A stretch of 64,000 bases of DNA from positions 1 to 64,000 of the forward strand of contig NZ_JAASAD010000001.1 of assembly GCF_012726175.1 (NCBI RefSeq), in the 5' to 3' direction. This document shows positions 31,476 to 39,413 of the stretch, piece by piece. This DNA is from Micromonospora sp. HNM0581 (GTDB lineage Bacteria; Actinomycetota; Actinomycetes; Mycobacteriales; Micromonosporaceae). Every line of letters starts with the position of its first letter. Positions within the stretch are counted from its first letter, which is position 1. A model generated the notes under the pieces. That model had not been told where the DNA came from, ran no database searches, and saw nothing but the letters and a program-made list of their open reading frames with translations. Both the position numbers and the translations under genes were made by a program.

Positions 31476-32857
31476 CCCACATCCAAAACGAGCAGGTCCT
31501 CTTCGGTCTCCGGTCGGACGATCAGCCGGGCCCGGCCGTTGCGTACCGCGACCACGCCGGGGCGGGGAACGTGGTTGTAGTTACTGGCCATGCTGCGGCA
31601 GTACGCACCCGTGCCGGGCACCGCGACAAGATCTCCGGGCTGCACGTCAGCGGGCAGGAATTCATCCTTCACCACGATGTCCCCGGACTCACAGTGCTTT
31701 CCCACCACGCGGGCGAGCATCGGCCCGGCGGCACTCGACCGGGAGGCCAGGGTCGCCGAGTACGACGCGTCGTACAGGGCGGTCCGGATGTTGTCGCTCA
31801 TCCCGCCGTCGACGCTGACGTACGTCCGGATGCCGTCGACGTCCTTGACCGTACCCACCTCGTAGAGGGTGAACATGGCAGGTCCGACGATCGCCCGACC
31901 GGGCTCGATGGACAGGTGTGGCACGGTCAGCCGCTCCGCCTCGCACTCCGAGTCGACGATCCTGCGCAGCCGCTTGGCCAGGTCGTGCGGCGTCGACGGG
32001 TCATCCTGCGAGGTGTACGCGATACCGAATCCACCGCCGAGGTCCAGCTCGGGCAGCTCGACGCCGCGTGCGTCGCGGATCTGCGCCTGAAGTGCCAGCA
32101 CCCGCCGGGCGGACACCTCGAACCCACTCGTGTCGAAGATCTGCGAGCCGATGTGCGAGTGCAGGCCGCGCAGCTCCAGCACGTCCTCGTCGAGCACGCG
32201 CAACACGGCGGCGAGGGCCGAACCGCCGGCGAGCGAGAAGCCGAACTTCTGGTCCTCGTGCGCGGTGGCGATGAACTCGTGGGTGTGTGCCTCCACGCCC
32301 ACGGTGACGCGGATCAGCACCCGGGGTCGTACGCCGCGTTCGCGGGCCAGCGTGGTGAGCCGTTCGATCTCGTGGAACGAGTCGACAATTATCCGGCCCA
32401 CCCCGACGTCGAGGGCCCGGGTCAGCTCGGCCACCGACTTGTTGTTCCCGTGGAAGCCGATCCGTTCCGGTGGCATCCCACCGGCGAGCGCCACGGTCAG
32501 CTCCCCGCCGCTGCACACGTCGAGGAACATGCCTTCCTCGACGATCATCCCCACCACCGCCCGGCAGAGAAAAGCCTTGCCGGCGTAGTAGACGTCCTCG
32601 TCCGGGAAGGCGGCCCGGAAATCCCGGCAGCGGGAGCGGAGGTCGTCCTCGTCGAGTACGTACACCGGCGTGCCGAACTCGGCAGCGATGTGGCGGACGC
32701 CCAAACCGGCGACGGTGAGCACGCCGTCGGCACCGCGTGTGACGTTGCGTGGCCACAGTTGCGGCACCAGGTCATTGACGTCCTCCGGGCTGCGCAGCCA
32801 GGCCGGCCCCCGGTTGCCGATGTCGCCGTGCAGCGCACCCGCCTCGTGTGCCCGCAT
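31472..32857 (-). CDS. lysA: Diaminopimelate decarboxylase
   Basis: 461 residues from ATG 32855-32857, with GGAGGAGG upstream. PLP-dependent fold-III decarboxylase: PLP lysine in DEDVYYAGKAFLC, GGGFGIAYTSQDDP glycine loop, catalytic Cys region GKHCESGDIVV, and SIEPGRAIVGPA. It makes lysine from meso-diaminopimelate, also a cell-wall precursor. Co-translated with hom and 49 nt downstream of argS, the classic actinobacterial argS-lysA-hom-thrC order. Confidence 0.97.
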   Translation of the reverse strand: MRAHEAGALHGDIGNRGPAWLRSPEDVNDLVPQLWPRNVTRGADGVLTVAGLGVRHIAAEFGTPVYVLDEDDLRSRCRDFRAAFPDEDVYYAGKAFLCRAVVGMIVEEGMFLDVCSGGELTVALAGGMPPERIGFHGNNKSVAELTRALDVGVGRIIVDSFHEIERLTTLARERGVRPRVLIRVTVGVEAHTHEFIATAHEDQKFGFSLAGGSALAAVLRVLDEDVLELRGLHSHIGSQIFDTSGFEVSARRVLALQAQIRDARGVELPELDLGGGFGIAYTSQDDPSTPHDLAKRLRRIVDSECEAERLTVPHLSIEPGRAIVGPAMFTLYEVGTVKDVDGIRTYVSVDGGMSDNIRTALYDASYSATLASRSSAAGPMLARVVGKHCESGDIVVKDEFLPADVQPGDLVAVPGTGAYCRSMASNYNHVPRPGVVAVRNGRARLIVRPETEEDLLVLDVG

Positions 32858-32906
32858 CAGTGCCTCCTCCGATCCGTGATCGCCCGCTCGCCTCTCGCGC
32901 CCACGG

Positions 32907-34571
32907 CTACATCCGCTCCGGGGCTGAGACGCCGAGCAGGTGTAGCCCGTTGGCGATGACCACCCGGGTCGCGTCGTTGAGCCAGAGCCGTGCCCGGTGC
33001 AGGTCGGTGACGTCCTCGTCGCCCCGGGGCAGGATCCGGCAGTTGTCGTAGAACCGGTGGTACGCCCCGGCCAGGTCCTCCAGGAACCGGGCGACCCGGT
33101 GCGGTTCACGCAGCTCGGCCGCGGCGGTCACCACTGCGGGAAACTCGGCGAGCGCCTTGAGCAGCTCGTTCTCTTTGTCGTGGTCGAGCAGTTCGGGCCG
33201 GAAAGACGCGGCGTCACCCCGGCTCAGACCGACCTCGGCGGCGTTTCGACCGACGCTGGCCGTCCGGGCCGCGACGTACTGCACGTAGTAGACGGGGTTG
33301 TCCCGGGTGGCCCGGGTCCACAGCTCGATGTCGATGTCGATCGGTGAGTCGCTGGAGTACCGGGCCAACGCGTACCGGGCGGCGTCCACCCCGATCGCGT
33401 CGACCAGGTCCTCCAGCATCACCACGGTTCCGGCGCGCTTGCTCATCCGCACCGGCGCCCCGTCACGCACCAGGTTGACCAGTTGCCCGATGAGGATCTC
33501 GAGCGTGGCGTCGGGTTCGTCGCCGAAGCAGGCCGCCATCGCCTTCATCCGGCCGATGTAGCCGTGGTGGTCCGCCCCGAGCATGATCACGACGCGGTCG
33601 AAGCCACGTTCCCGCTTGTCGAGGTAGTAGGCGCAGTCGGCGGCGAAGTAGGTCCACTCACCGTTCGACTTGCGCAGCACCCGATCCTTGTCGTCGCCGA
33701 AGTCGGTGGTCCGCAGCCAGGTCGCGCCCTCGGATTCGAAGAGGTGGCCCTGCTCGCGCAGCCGGGTCAGGGCGAGTTCCAGCTCACCGCGATCGTGCAG
33801 GTCCTTCTCGTTGAAGTAGGTGTCGAACTCGACTCCGAAGTCACGCAGTGAGGACTTGATCTCGGTGAACATCAGCGCCACGCCCTCGACCCGGAAGACC
33901 TCCTGGGCGGCTGCGTCGTCCAGGTTCAGCACGTCCGGCCGCCGGGCGGTGACCTGCCCGGCGATCTCGGCGATGTACGCGCCGCCGTAGCCGTCCTCCG
34001 GTGCCGGTTCGTTGCGGGCCGCGGCGAGCAGCGAGCGGGCGAACCGGTCGATCTGCGAGCCGGCGTCGTTGAAGTAGTACTCCGTGCCGACCTCGGCGCC
34101 GGTCGCGCGTAGCAGCCGGCTCAACGCGTCGCCGACCGCCGCCCAGCGGACGCCACCGATGTGCACCGGGCCGGTCGGATTGGCCGAGACGAACTCCAGA
34201 TTGATCTTCAAGCCGGCGAGCCGGTCGCCGCGACCGTACTGCTCGCCGGCCTCGACGATCGATCGGGCGAGCTGCCCTGCGGCGGCGGCGTCGAGCCGGA
34301 TGTTGAGGAAGCCCGGACCGGCGATCTCGACCGATTTGATCCCCGTCGTGCTGGCCAACTCGGCGGCCAGCGCGGCGGCCAGCTCCCGGGGCGGCAGGCC
34401 GACCTTCTTGCTCAACTGGAGCGCCAGGGTGGCGGCGTAGTCACCGTGCTCGGGGTTACGAGGGCGCTCGACCGTGGTGTGCCCGGGCAGCGCGCAGCGG
34501 TCCAGCTCTCGGTCGGCGAAGACGGCGTGAGCGGCGGTGAGGACGGCTTCGGCGAGTTCTGCAGGAGTCAC
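32907..34571 (-). CDS. argS: Arginyl-tRNA synthetase
   Basis: 554 residues, class I. The HIGH-type motif is [20 protein letters not shown] and the KMSKS-type loop is [13 protein letters not shown]. The N-terminal Add-1 domain ([18 protein letters not shown]) and the C-terminal DALR anticodon-binding domain ([11 protein letters not shown]) are present. First gene of the argS-lysA-hom-thrC unit, divergent from the DUF3105 gene with a 101-nt gap. Confidence 0.97.
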   Translation of the reverse strand: MTPAELAEAVLTAAHAVFADRELDRCALPGHTTVERPRNPEHGDYAATLALQLSKKVGLPPRELAAALAAELASTTGIKSVEIAGPGFLNIRLDAAAAGQLARSIVEAGEQYGRGDRLAGLKINLEFVSANPTGPVHIGGVRWAAVGDALSRLLRATGAEVGTEYYFNDAGSQIDRFARSLLAAARNEPAPEDGYGGAYIAEIAGQVTARRPDVLNLDDAAAQEVFRVEGVALMFTEIKSSLRDFGVEFDTYFNEKDLHDRGELELALTRLREQGHLFESEGATWLRTTDFGDDKDRVLRKSNGEWTYFAADCAYYLDKRERGFDRVVIMLGADHHGYIGRMKAMAACFGDEPDATLEILIGQLVNLVRDGAPVRMSKRAGTVVMLEDLVDAIGVDAARYALARYSSDSPIDIDIELWTRATRDNPVYYVQYVAARTASVGRNAAEVGLSRGDAASFRPELLDHDKENELLKALAEFPAVVTAAAELREPHRVARFLEDLAGAYHRFYDNCRILPRGDEDVTDLHRARLWLNDATRVVIANGLHLLGVSAPERM

Positions 34572-34672
34572 CGATCCATGTTATCGGGGGTAGACTCGGT
34601 CCCCGCGGCGGCGACCCAGCAACCGAACCCCGGCCCGCCAGATCCCCTGACCGACCGACCTGACGAGGCACG

Positions 34673-35491
34673 ATGAGTATCAGCACCCCGGGCGGCCCGG
34701 AGCGCCGTCCGACCGTGGTCAGCACCGGCAAGAAGCCGGCGGCGGGACGGCCGGCCGCCGGCGCCAAGGCGACCGGAGCCAAGGCTGGCCCTGGCAAGTC
34801 CGGATCGGCCCAGCGCACGGGGGGCGGTAAGGGGCCGCGTAAGCCGATCACCCCGGTGAAGGTCAGCCAGGGCCGGTCGTGGGGGCCGATCGCCCTCTTC
34901 GTCGCGGTCGGTGTGCTCGCGACGTCGATCGTCGGATTCGGCGCCTGGGCGACCTTCAAGGGCAGCCAGTCCTGGCAGGACAAGGCCGCGGGCATCGACG
35001 GCATCGTGAACTACCGGGAGATCGACCCGGACGGCATCAGCTACGAGTCACACCAGTCCGGCAAGATCGAATACAAGTACAGCCCGCCGGTCGGCGGGGC
35101 GCACAACAATGCCTGGCAGCGCTGCCTGGGCGACGTCTACGACGCGCCGATCGCCGCGGAGCACGCGGTGCACAGCATGGAGCACGGCGCGGTCTGGCTG
35201 ACCTACCGCCCCGACCTGCCACCGGCCGACGTCGAGAAGCTGGCGGGCGTGATCCGCGGCAACGACTTCATGCTGATGAGCCCGTACGAGGGGTTGGACG
35301 CCGCCGTGTCACTCCAGGCGTGGGGTTACCAGCTCAAGGTCGACAGCGCCGACGACCCGCGGATCACGGAGTTCACCACCACCCTGGCGCAGAACGCCTC
35401 GATCGAGCCGGGCGTGCCCTGCTCCTCCGGCAACTACACCACCGGCACCGGCACCGAGCCGCGCGAGTTGGCTCCGCCGACGGGGGGCTGA
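34673..35491 (+). CDS. DUF3105 membrane-anchored protein
   Basis: 272 residues: Lys/Gly/Pro-rich cytoplasmic region (1-70), one membrane helix (about WGPIALFVAVGVLATSIVGFGA), then an extracellular DUF3105 domain with HNNAWQRCLGDVYDAPI, EHAVHSMEHGAVWLTY and a late Cys in PGVPCSSGNY. The conserved His/Met/Cys residues suggest metal or redox chemistry, but the function is not established. The next gene (DUF305) starts one base after its stop, so they form a pair. Confidence 0.88.
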   Translation: MSISTPGGPERRPTVVSTGKKPAAGRPAAGAKATGAKAGPGKSGSAQRTGGGKGPRKPITPVKVSQGRSWGPIALFVAVGVLATSIVGFGAWATFKGSQSWQDKAAGIDGIVNYREIDPDGISYESHQSGKIEYKYSPPVGGAHNNAWQRCLGDVYDAPIAAEHAVHSMEHGAVWLTYRPDLPPADVEKLAGVIRGNDFMLMSPYEGLDAAVSLQAWGYQLKVDSADDPRITEFTTTLAQNASIEPGVPCSSGNYTTGTGTEPRELAPPTGG

Positions 35492-35492
35492 C

Positions 35493-36146
35493 ATGCCCAA
35501 CGCGACCCAGGGGGCTGCTCAGGCCGAGCGCAACGGCACCGAGCCACCCAGGCCCTCCCGGACGCTGCGTCAGCTCACCCTGCTCATGGCAGCGGTGCTG
35601 CTGCTCGGCGTCGGCTGGACGGCCGCGACGCTGCTGTCGAACCGAGTTCCCGGTGAGGAGTCGGCCGAGGCTGGTTTCGCTCGGGACATGTCGCGCCACC
35701 ACGCCCAGGCGGTGGAGATGGCGATGATCGTCTACGCCAAGGGGCAGGATCCGGCACTGCGCCAGATCGGCTACGACATGGCGCTCACCCAACAGGCCCA
35801 GATCGGTCACATGCAGCGCTGGTTGCAGGAATGGGAGCTGTTGCCCACCGGTTCGCGTCCGGCGATGGAGTGGATGCCCGACGCCGTACCGGTCGGTCCG
35901 GACGGCCTGATGCCCGGCATGGCGACCCGCGAGGAGATTACCCAGCTGCACGAATCGCAGGGGGCCGAGGTCGATCAGCTCTTCATCAAGCTGATGATTG
36001 ATCACCACCTGGGCGGCATCCACATGGCTGACGGCCTGCTTGAGGTCTCCGACCGGCCCGAGGTGGTCCGGCTGGCCGAGGCGTCGAAACAGGCCCAGCA
36101 GAAGGAGATCAACGAGCTGCGCAAGCTGGGTTTGGCCGACGGCTGA
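35493..36146 (+). CDS. DUF305 membrane-anchored protein
   Basis: 217 residues: an N-terminal membrane helix (about residues 26-48, LTLLMAAVLLLGVGWTAATLL) and two DUF305 helical repeats with paired histidines (FARDMSRHHAQAVEMA and LMIDHHLGGIHMADGL) plus many Met. DUF305 proteins resemble ferritin-like four-helix bundles and often occur in copper or metal-handling contexts; this role is inferred. Followed by a strong hairpin at 36173-36205. Confidence 0.88.
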   Translation: MPNATQGAAQAERNGTEPPRPSRTLRQLTLLMAAVLLLGVGWTAATLLSNRVPGEESAEAGFARDMSRHHAQAVEMAMIVYAKGQDPALRQIGYDMALTQQAQIGHMQRWLQEWELLPTGSRPAMEWMPDAVPVGPDGLMPGMATREEITQLHESQGAEVDQLFIKLMIDHHLGGIHMADGLLEVSDRPEVVRLAEASKQAQQKEINELRKLGLADG

Positions 36147-36172
36147 GAACGCGACGTCCGATCCGACGGTGA

Positions 36173-36205
36173 CGGGTGGCCCGCAGGTTACCTGCGGGCC
36201 ACCCG
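36173..36205 (+). terminator. Terminator hairpin after DUF305
   Basis: 16-bp perfect inverted repeat (cgggtggcccgcaggt, 36173-36188, with 36190-36205) and a one-base centre, 26 nt past the DUF305 stop. No U-tract. The only in-frame upstream start of the next gene (GTG 36176) falls inside this stem. Confidence 0.75.
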
Positions 36206-37099
36206 CACGGAAGGCGCGGACGGGCCCGAAGGCGAGGGAATGCGGCCTGTCGGGACCGTCACCCGACGTCTGACCTCGCGGTTCGCGCACTCGCACCGGC
36301 CGCCGCGGCTTATGACCGATATGGCACTTACGGGAGCCAAGTCCGTCTTGGAGCTTTTCTACACACATATCGTGACCAGTTGGCATTAGGACTCGTTGCC
36401 CAGGATGTGGGGGTTGCACTCAGAGACGCGCGGCGTTCGGTCACCAGCTGGTGCCGACGCCACACCATCGGCGGTGACGGAGCGGTGGCAGCCGTCCGTC
36501 GCGGACAGCGGCAGGGTGAGCCGGGAACACTCAGCCGCGAACAGGAACTCGAACTCATCGACACACTCCGGGGCGTCCACCCCGACGCGTTCGGCTTGGA
36601 CGAGGAACTGTGGACCCGGCAGAGTCTGCACGCTCTCATCCAGCAGCAGTTCGGCATGACGCTCGACGTGGGAGTCGTCGGGGCGTACCTACGGGCCTGG
36701 GGGCTGGGTCCCCGCGAGCCCCGCGAACGGGCCTGCGGGCTCTGCGTCGGGGCGGTCGAACGTTGGGTGCGCAGCGAGTATCCGGCGATCACCCGAGCCG
36801 CACAGGAACACCTGGCCGAGGTCTACTGGGTGGGCCGACTCCGGCTTCGCGGGACCATGCCGGCGGCCGACGTCATCTCGGCCGTCTCCTCGCGGGGGCG
36901 GGTCCGGTTCATGGTCACCACCCCGTCGGTCGACCCGCCGCTACCCCGGGATTTCGTGCACCGACTCAGCGGGGCGGAGCGACGTACCGTACACCTGATC
37001 GTGGACGGCTCCTGGGCCCGCAACGAGTGGCCTCGCCGGCTACCCCGGCGAATCGTGCCACACCCGCTGCCCAGCTGCGGACGGGCTCTCGCAGCCTGA
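36176..37099 (+). CDS. IS630-like DDE-fold protein, catalytically degenerate
   Basis: 307 codons if the GTG at 36176 is used; the real start is uncertain (in-frame TTG 36380 or GTG 36407 are alternatives). Order: helix-turn-helix (RLGAFLHTYRDQLALGL...RSVTSWCRRH), winged helix (LWTRQSLHALIQQQFGMTLDVGVVGAYLRAWGL), then an RNase-H-like domain (WVRSEYPAITRAAQEHLAEVYW, ISAVSSRGRVRFMV, VHLIVDGS). IS630 transposases have YWxDE at the first catalytic site; here it reads VYWVGRLRL, so that Asp is missing. The second Asp is kept (LIVDGS) and the third acid is absent because the protein ends. High-GC coding bias is intact over the main body, but 36310-36425 is less GC-rich. It could be a domesticated DNA-binding protein. 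Confidence 0.65.
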   Translation: MARRLPAGHPHGRRGRARRRGNAACRDRHPTSDLAVRALAPAAAAYDRYGTYGSQVRLGAFLHTYRDQLALGLVAQDVGVALRDARRSVTSWCRRHTIGGDGAVAAVRRGQRQGEPGTLSREQELELIDTLRGVHPDAFGLDEELWTRQSLHALIQQQFGMTLDVGVVGAYLRAWGLGPREPRERACGLCVGAVERWVRSEYPAITRAAQEHLAEVYWVGRLRLRGTMPAADVISAVSSRGRVRFMVTTPSVDPPLPRDFVHRLSGAERRTVHLIVDGSWARNEWPRRLPRRIVPHPLPSCGRALAA

Positions 37100-37158
37100 C
37101 GCGCCGATACCGATTCGGCGATCGTGTGGGGCGTTTGCTAGTCTTCTCCAGTCGCTGA

Positions 37159-37230
37159 GCCCCCGTAGCTCAGGGGATAGAGCACCGCCCTCCGGAGGCG
37201 GGGGCGCAGGTTCGAATCCTGCCGGGGGCA
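37159..37230 (+). tRNA. tRNA-Arg (CCG anticodon)
   Basis: 72-nt cloverleaf: acceptor GCCCCCG/CGGGGGC, D-arm GCTC/GAGC, anticodon stem CCGCC/GGCGG with loop CTCCGGA (anticodon CCG, codon CGG), 4-nt variable loop, T-arm GCAGG/CCTGC with loop TTCGAAT, discriminator A at 37230. CCA is not encoded. I found no second copy of its 3' end in the window, so there is no visible integrated element. Confidence 0.96.
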
Positions 37231-37256
37231 CCTCACAGAACTGCAACAATGCGTGG

Positions 37257-37552
37257 TCATCGGCCAGCATCTGACCGTTGGGGCTCAGTTCTCGCTCGTC
37301 TCATGGCCTCGGCGTCAGCTGACGCCACAGGTGGCCCATGAGATGACCAGTCGCGTTCGCGCTGCGGCGGCGGCTCGCCTCGCAGTACCGCGCCCACGGC
37401 GTCGGCGGCTTCGCGGTCGTTCTGGCGGGCGTACCGGTCGTACATGCCTGGCATTCGACGTAGATGACGCCGTTGACCGAGTAGCTCCGGACGGGGTGAT
37501 GGTCGCCGTACCGGCCAACCGCGCCGCCGTCGCCGCCGTCGCCGCCGACCAT
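37257..37552 (-). pseudogene. Candidate small gene or frameshifted remnant 3' of tRNA-Arg
   Basis: Two overlapping minus-strand frames look partly coding. One (from ATG 37552) gives YGDHHPVRSYSVNGVIYVEC with CQAC, a possible metal-binding start. The other (ATG 37445, ending 37257) gives MYDRYARQNDREAADAVGAV and about 40 more residues. They would join well with a single frameshift near 37440, suggesting either two overlapping short genes or a broken one. No family recognised. The rest of 37231-37657 shows nothing else. Confidence 0.3.
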
Positions 37553-37657
37553 GACCGCCCAGACGCGGCCACAGATCGTCTTGCCGGACCATCTACGTTC
37601 GCAAAGTGCCCCAAAAATGGCAACGCGATGATCTTCCAGGTCGGCACCGGCCTTTCG

Positions 37658-38620
37658 TCAGTCGGTGGCGGTGCGGCGAGCACGGGCCCGACGGCGGCCC
37701 TCGTGCATGGCCTGGACCCTCGGTACGGGAATCGCCCGGCCCTCTTCGATGAGATCATGCGGCAGCCGCTGGGGTGCCGGCATCAGTTCCTCCCACGGGT
37801 CCCGCTCGGCCAGCCGGGCCGGAACTGTCCGGATGGTGAAGTCGGCCGGAACGACGGACTCCAGCTCGGACCAGGGCATCGGGAAGGAGACCGGCAGGCC
37901 GGGACGCAGCCGGGGGCCGTAGACCGAGGCGACCGTCGCCCCGCCGGTGCGGGTCGGGTCGACGAGGACCTTGCCGCCCCGGTCCTCGCGGATGAAGGCG
38001 GTGGTCGCCAACGCTGGATCCAGCCGTTCGGCCCTGGCCGCGAGGGCCCGGGTGGTGGCGGCCAGTTCCTCGGCGTCGGGTCCCGGTTCCACCGGCACGA
38101 AGACATGCACTCCCTTGGCGCCACTGGTCTTCACGGCGCCGGCCAGTCCGACGTCCGTCAGCGCCTGCCTGACCAGCAGCGCAGCCGCCACTGCGGCTCC
38201 GAATCCACCGGCATCCGGCGGATCGAGGTCCAGCACCAGGTGGGTGGGCCGGCTCAGGTCGTCGACCACGGCCAGTGCGGTGTGGTACTCGACGGCCCTC
38301 TGGTTGGCGAACCAGAGGAGGGTACGGCGGTCGTCGCAGAGCGCGTACGCAATCTCCCGGCGGGACGCCTCGGCCCAGATCGGCGCCCGACGGATCCATT
38401 CCGGGGTGTGCCGCGGCAGGTTCTTCTGCATGAAGGGAGGCTGCCCCGGACGCACCCGTACCACCGAAAGCGGGCGACCGCGCAGCTGCGGGACGATCCG
38501 GTCGGCGACCGCGTCGAGGTAGTTGACCAGATCACGCTTGCTCTCCCCGGACCCGTCGAACAACGGCTGGTCGAGGTTGGTAAGCGCGACCCCGTCCCGG
38601 ATTTCGTCCACCCCGCTCAT
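37658..38620 (-). CDS. LigD-type polymerase domain protein (stand-alone)
   Basis: 320 residues from ATG 38618-38620. Single archaeo-eukaryotic primase-like PolDom as in LigD: FMQKNLPRHTPEWI, the metal-binding LVLDLDPPD, KTSGAKGVHVFVPV, and DPTRTGGATVASVYGPRLRPGLPVS. No ligase or nuclease domain is attached. LigD polymerases fill ends in non-homologous end joining; stand-alone copies are common in actinobacteria. No ku gene lies in the window. Divergent from tetR across an operator region. Confidence 0.9.
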   Translation of the reverse strand: MSGVDEIRDGVALTNLDQPLFDGSGESKRDLVNYLDAVADRIVPQLRGRPLSVVRVRPGQPPFMQKNLPRHTPEWIRRAPIWAEASRREIAYALCDDRRTLLWFANQRAVEYHTALAVVDDLSRPTHLVLDLDPPDAGGFGAAVAAALLVRQALTDVGLAGAVKTSGAKGVHVFVPVEPGPDAEELAATTRALAARAERLDPALATTAFIREDRGGKVLVDPTRTGGATVASVYGPRLRPGLPVSFPMPWSELESVVPADFTIRTVPARLAERDPWEELMPAPQRLPHDLIEEGRAIPVPRVQAMHEGRRRARARRTATD

Positions 38621-38772
38621 CCGATCACCATCCCGGCTGGACGCCCGACGGTCAACCGGCACGCCGTACGTGCCTTGTACCGGTTGTCAGTTCGACAGGT
38701 TCGATGCGAGCCAGCTGCCCGGGTGGTCTACGCGAGCGGTGCGGCTACTCGGCCGGTTGTGGGAAACGCCAC

Positions 38773-38811
38773 TAATCTGACCGATCGGTCAGCCTCTGAC
38801 CGATCGGTCAG
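38773..38811 (+). promoter_or_regulatory. Tandem TetR operators with -10-like box
   Basis: Two identical 16-bp perfect palindromes ctgaccgatcggtcag at 38777-38792 and 38796-38811, centres 19 bp apart. They lie directly upstream of the tetR start (38826) and overlap a -10-like TAATCT (38773-38778). The arrangement indicates autorepression of the tetR-MMPL operon, probably by two dimers. A recognisable -35 is lacking. Confidence 0.85.
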
Positions 38812-38825
38812 GCATGCTGTGGCTC

Positions 38826-39377
38826 ATGGCTCGCACCACCCCACAGACCCACGGCGAGATCCTGGCGGCTGCGGCGAGACGGTTCGCCGCCACCGGCTAC
38901 CGGGGCACCTCTTTGCAGGACATCGCCACCGAGGTGGGCTGCTCCAAGGCGGCGGTGCTGTACCATTTCGCCCACAAGGAGGCGATTCTCACCGAGCTGA
39001 TGGCACCCGCTATCGAGGTGCTGCGCTCGCTCGACAGCCGGATCGCCGGCCAGCCTGAACCGGCTGCCGCCCAGCAGGTCGCGGCCGAGGGTTTCGTCGA
39101 CCTCGCGGTCCGCTTCCGCAGTGAGATCGCCCTGCTCCGGGGCGAGTACCCGGAGCTGCTGCAACAGCCGGGCTTCGCCCACATCCAGCAGATCTCCGAA
39201 CGGCTCATCGACGCACTCGCGGGGCGGTCCGAGCGGGCCTCCGACCGGATCACCGCGCTGGTGCTGCTCGCCGGCATCGCCGAGACCTGCGGGCAGTTCG
39301 CCGACGTTTCCGACCGGGAACTGGGCGACGCACTGCTGGCCCTCCTACGGCGGGCGCTTCAGCCGCCCACCCGCTGA
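38826..39377 (+). CDS. TetR family transcriptional repressor
   Basis: 183 residues from ATG 38826; the ATG at 38814 would begin 3 nt past the operator and lacks a ribosome site. N-terminal TetR helix-turn-helix: GEILAAAARRFAATGYRGTSLQDIATEVGCSKAAVLYHFAHKEAI. The C-terminal ligand domain is divergent. It lies 36 nt upstream of an MMPL exporter and beside two tandem palindromes, so it most likely represses both genes until a ligand binds. Confidence 0.93.
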   Translation: MARTTPQTHGEILAAAARRFAATGYRGTSLQDIATEVGCSKAAVLYHFAHKEAILTELMAPAIEVLRSLDSRIAGQPEPAAAQQVAAEGFVDLAVRFRSEIALLRGEYPELLQQPGFAHIQQISERLIDALAGRSERASDRITALVLLAGIAETCGQFADVSDRELGDALLALLRRALQPPTR

Positions 39378-39413
39378 CCCGTCCCACCATCCACGAACGA
39401 GGGAAAGGACCCC

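Noticed and set aside
35373..36419. 348-codon minus-strand ORF opposite DUF305
   Set aside because: Antisense of DUF3105/DUF305 and crosses the terminator hairpin; no domain features.
37159..37657. Integrated element at tRNA-Arg
   Set aside because: No integrase gene and no duplicate of the tRNA 3' end in the window.
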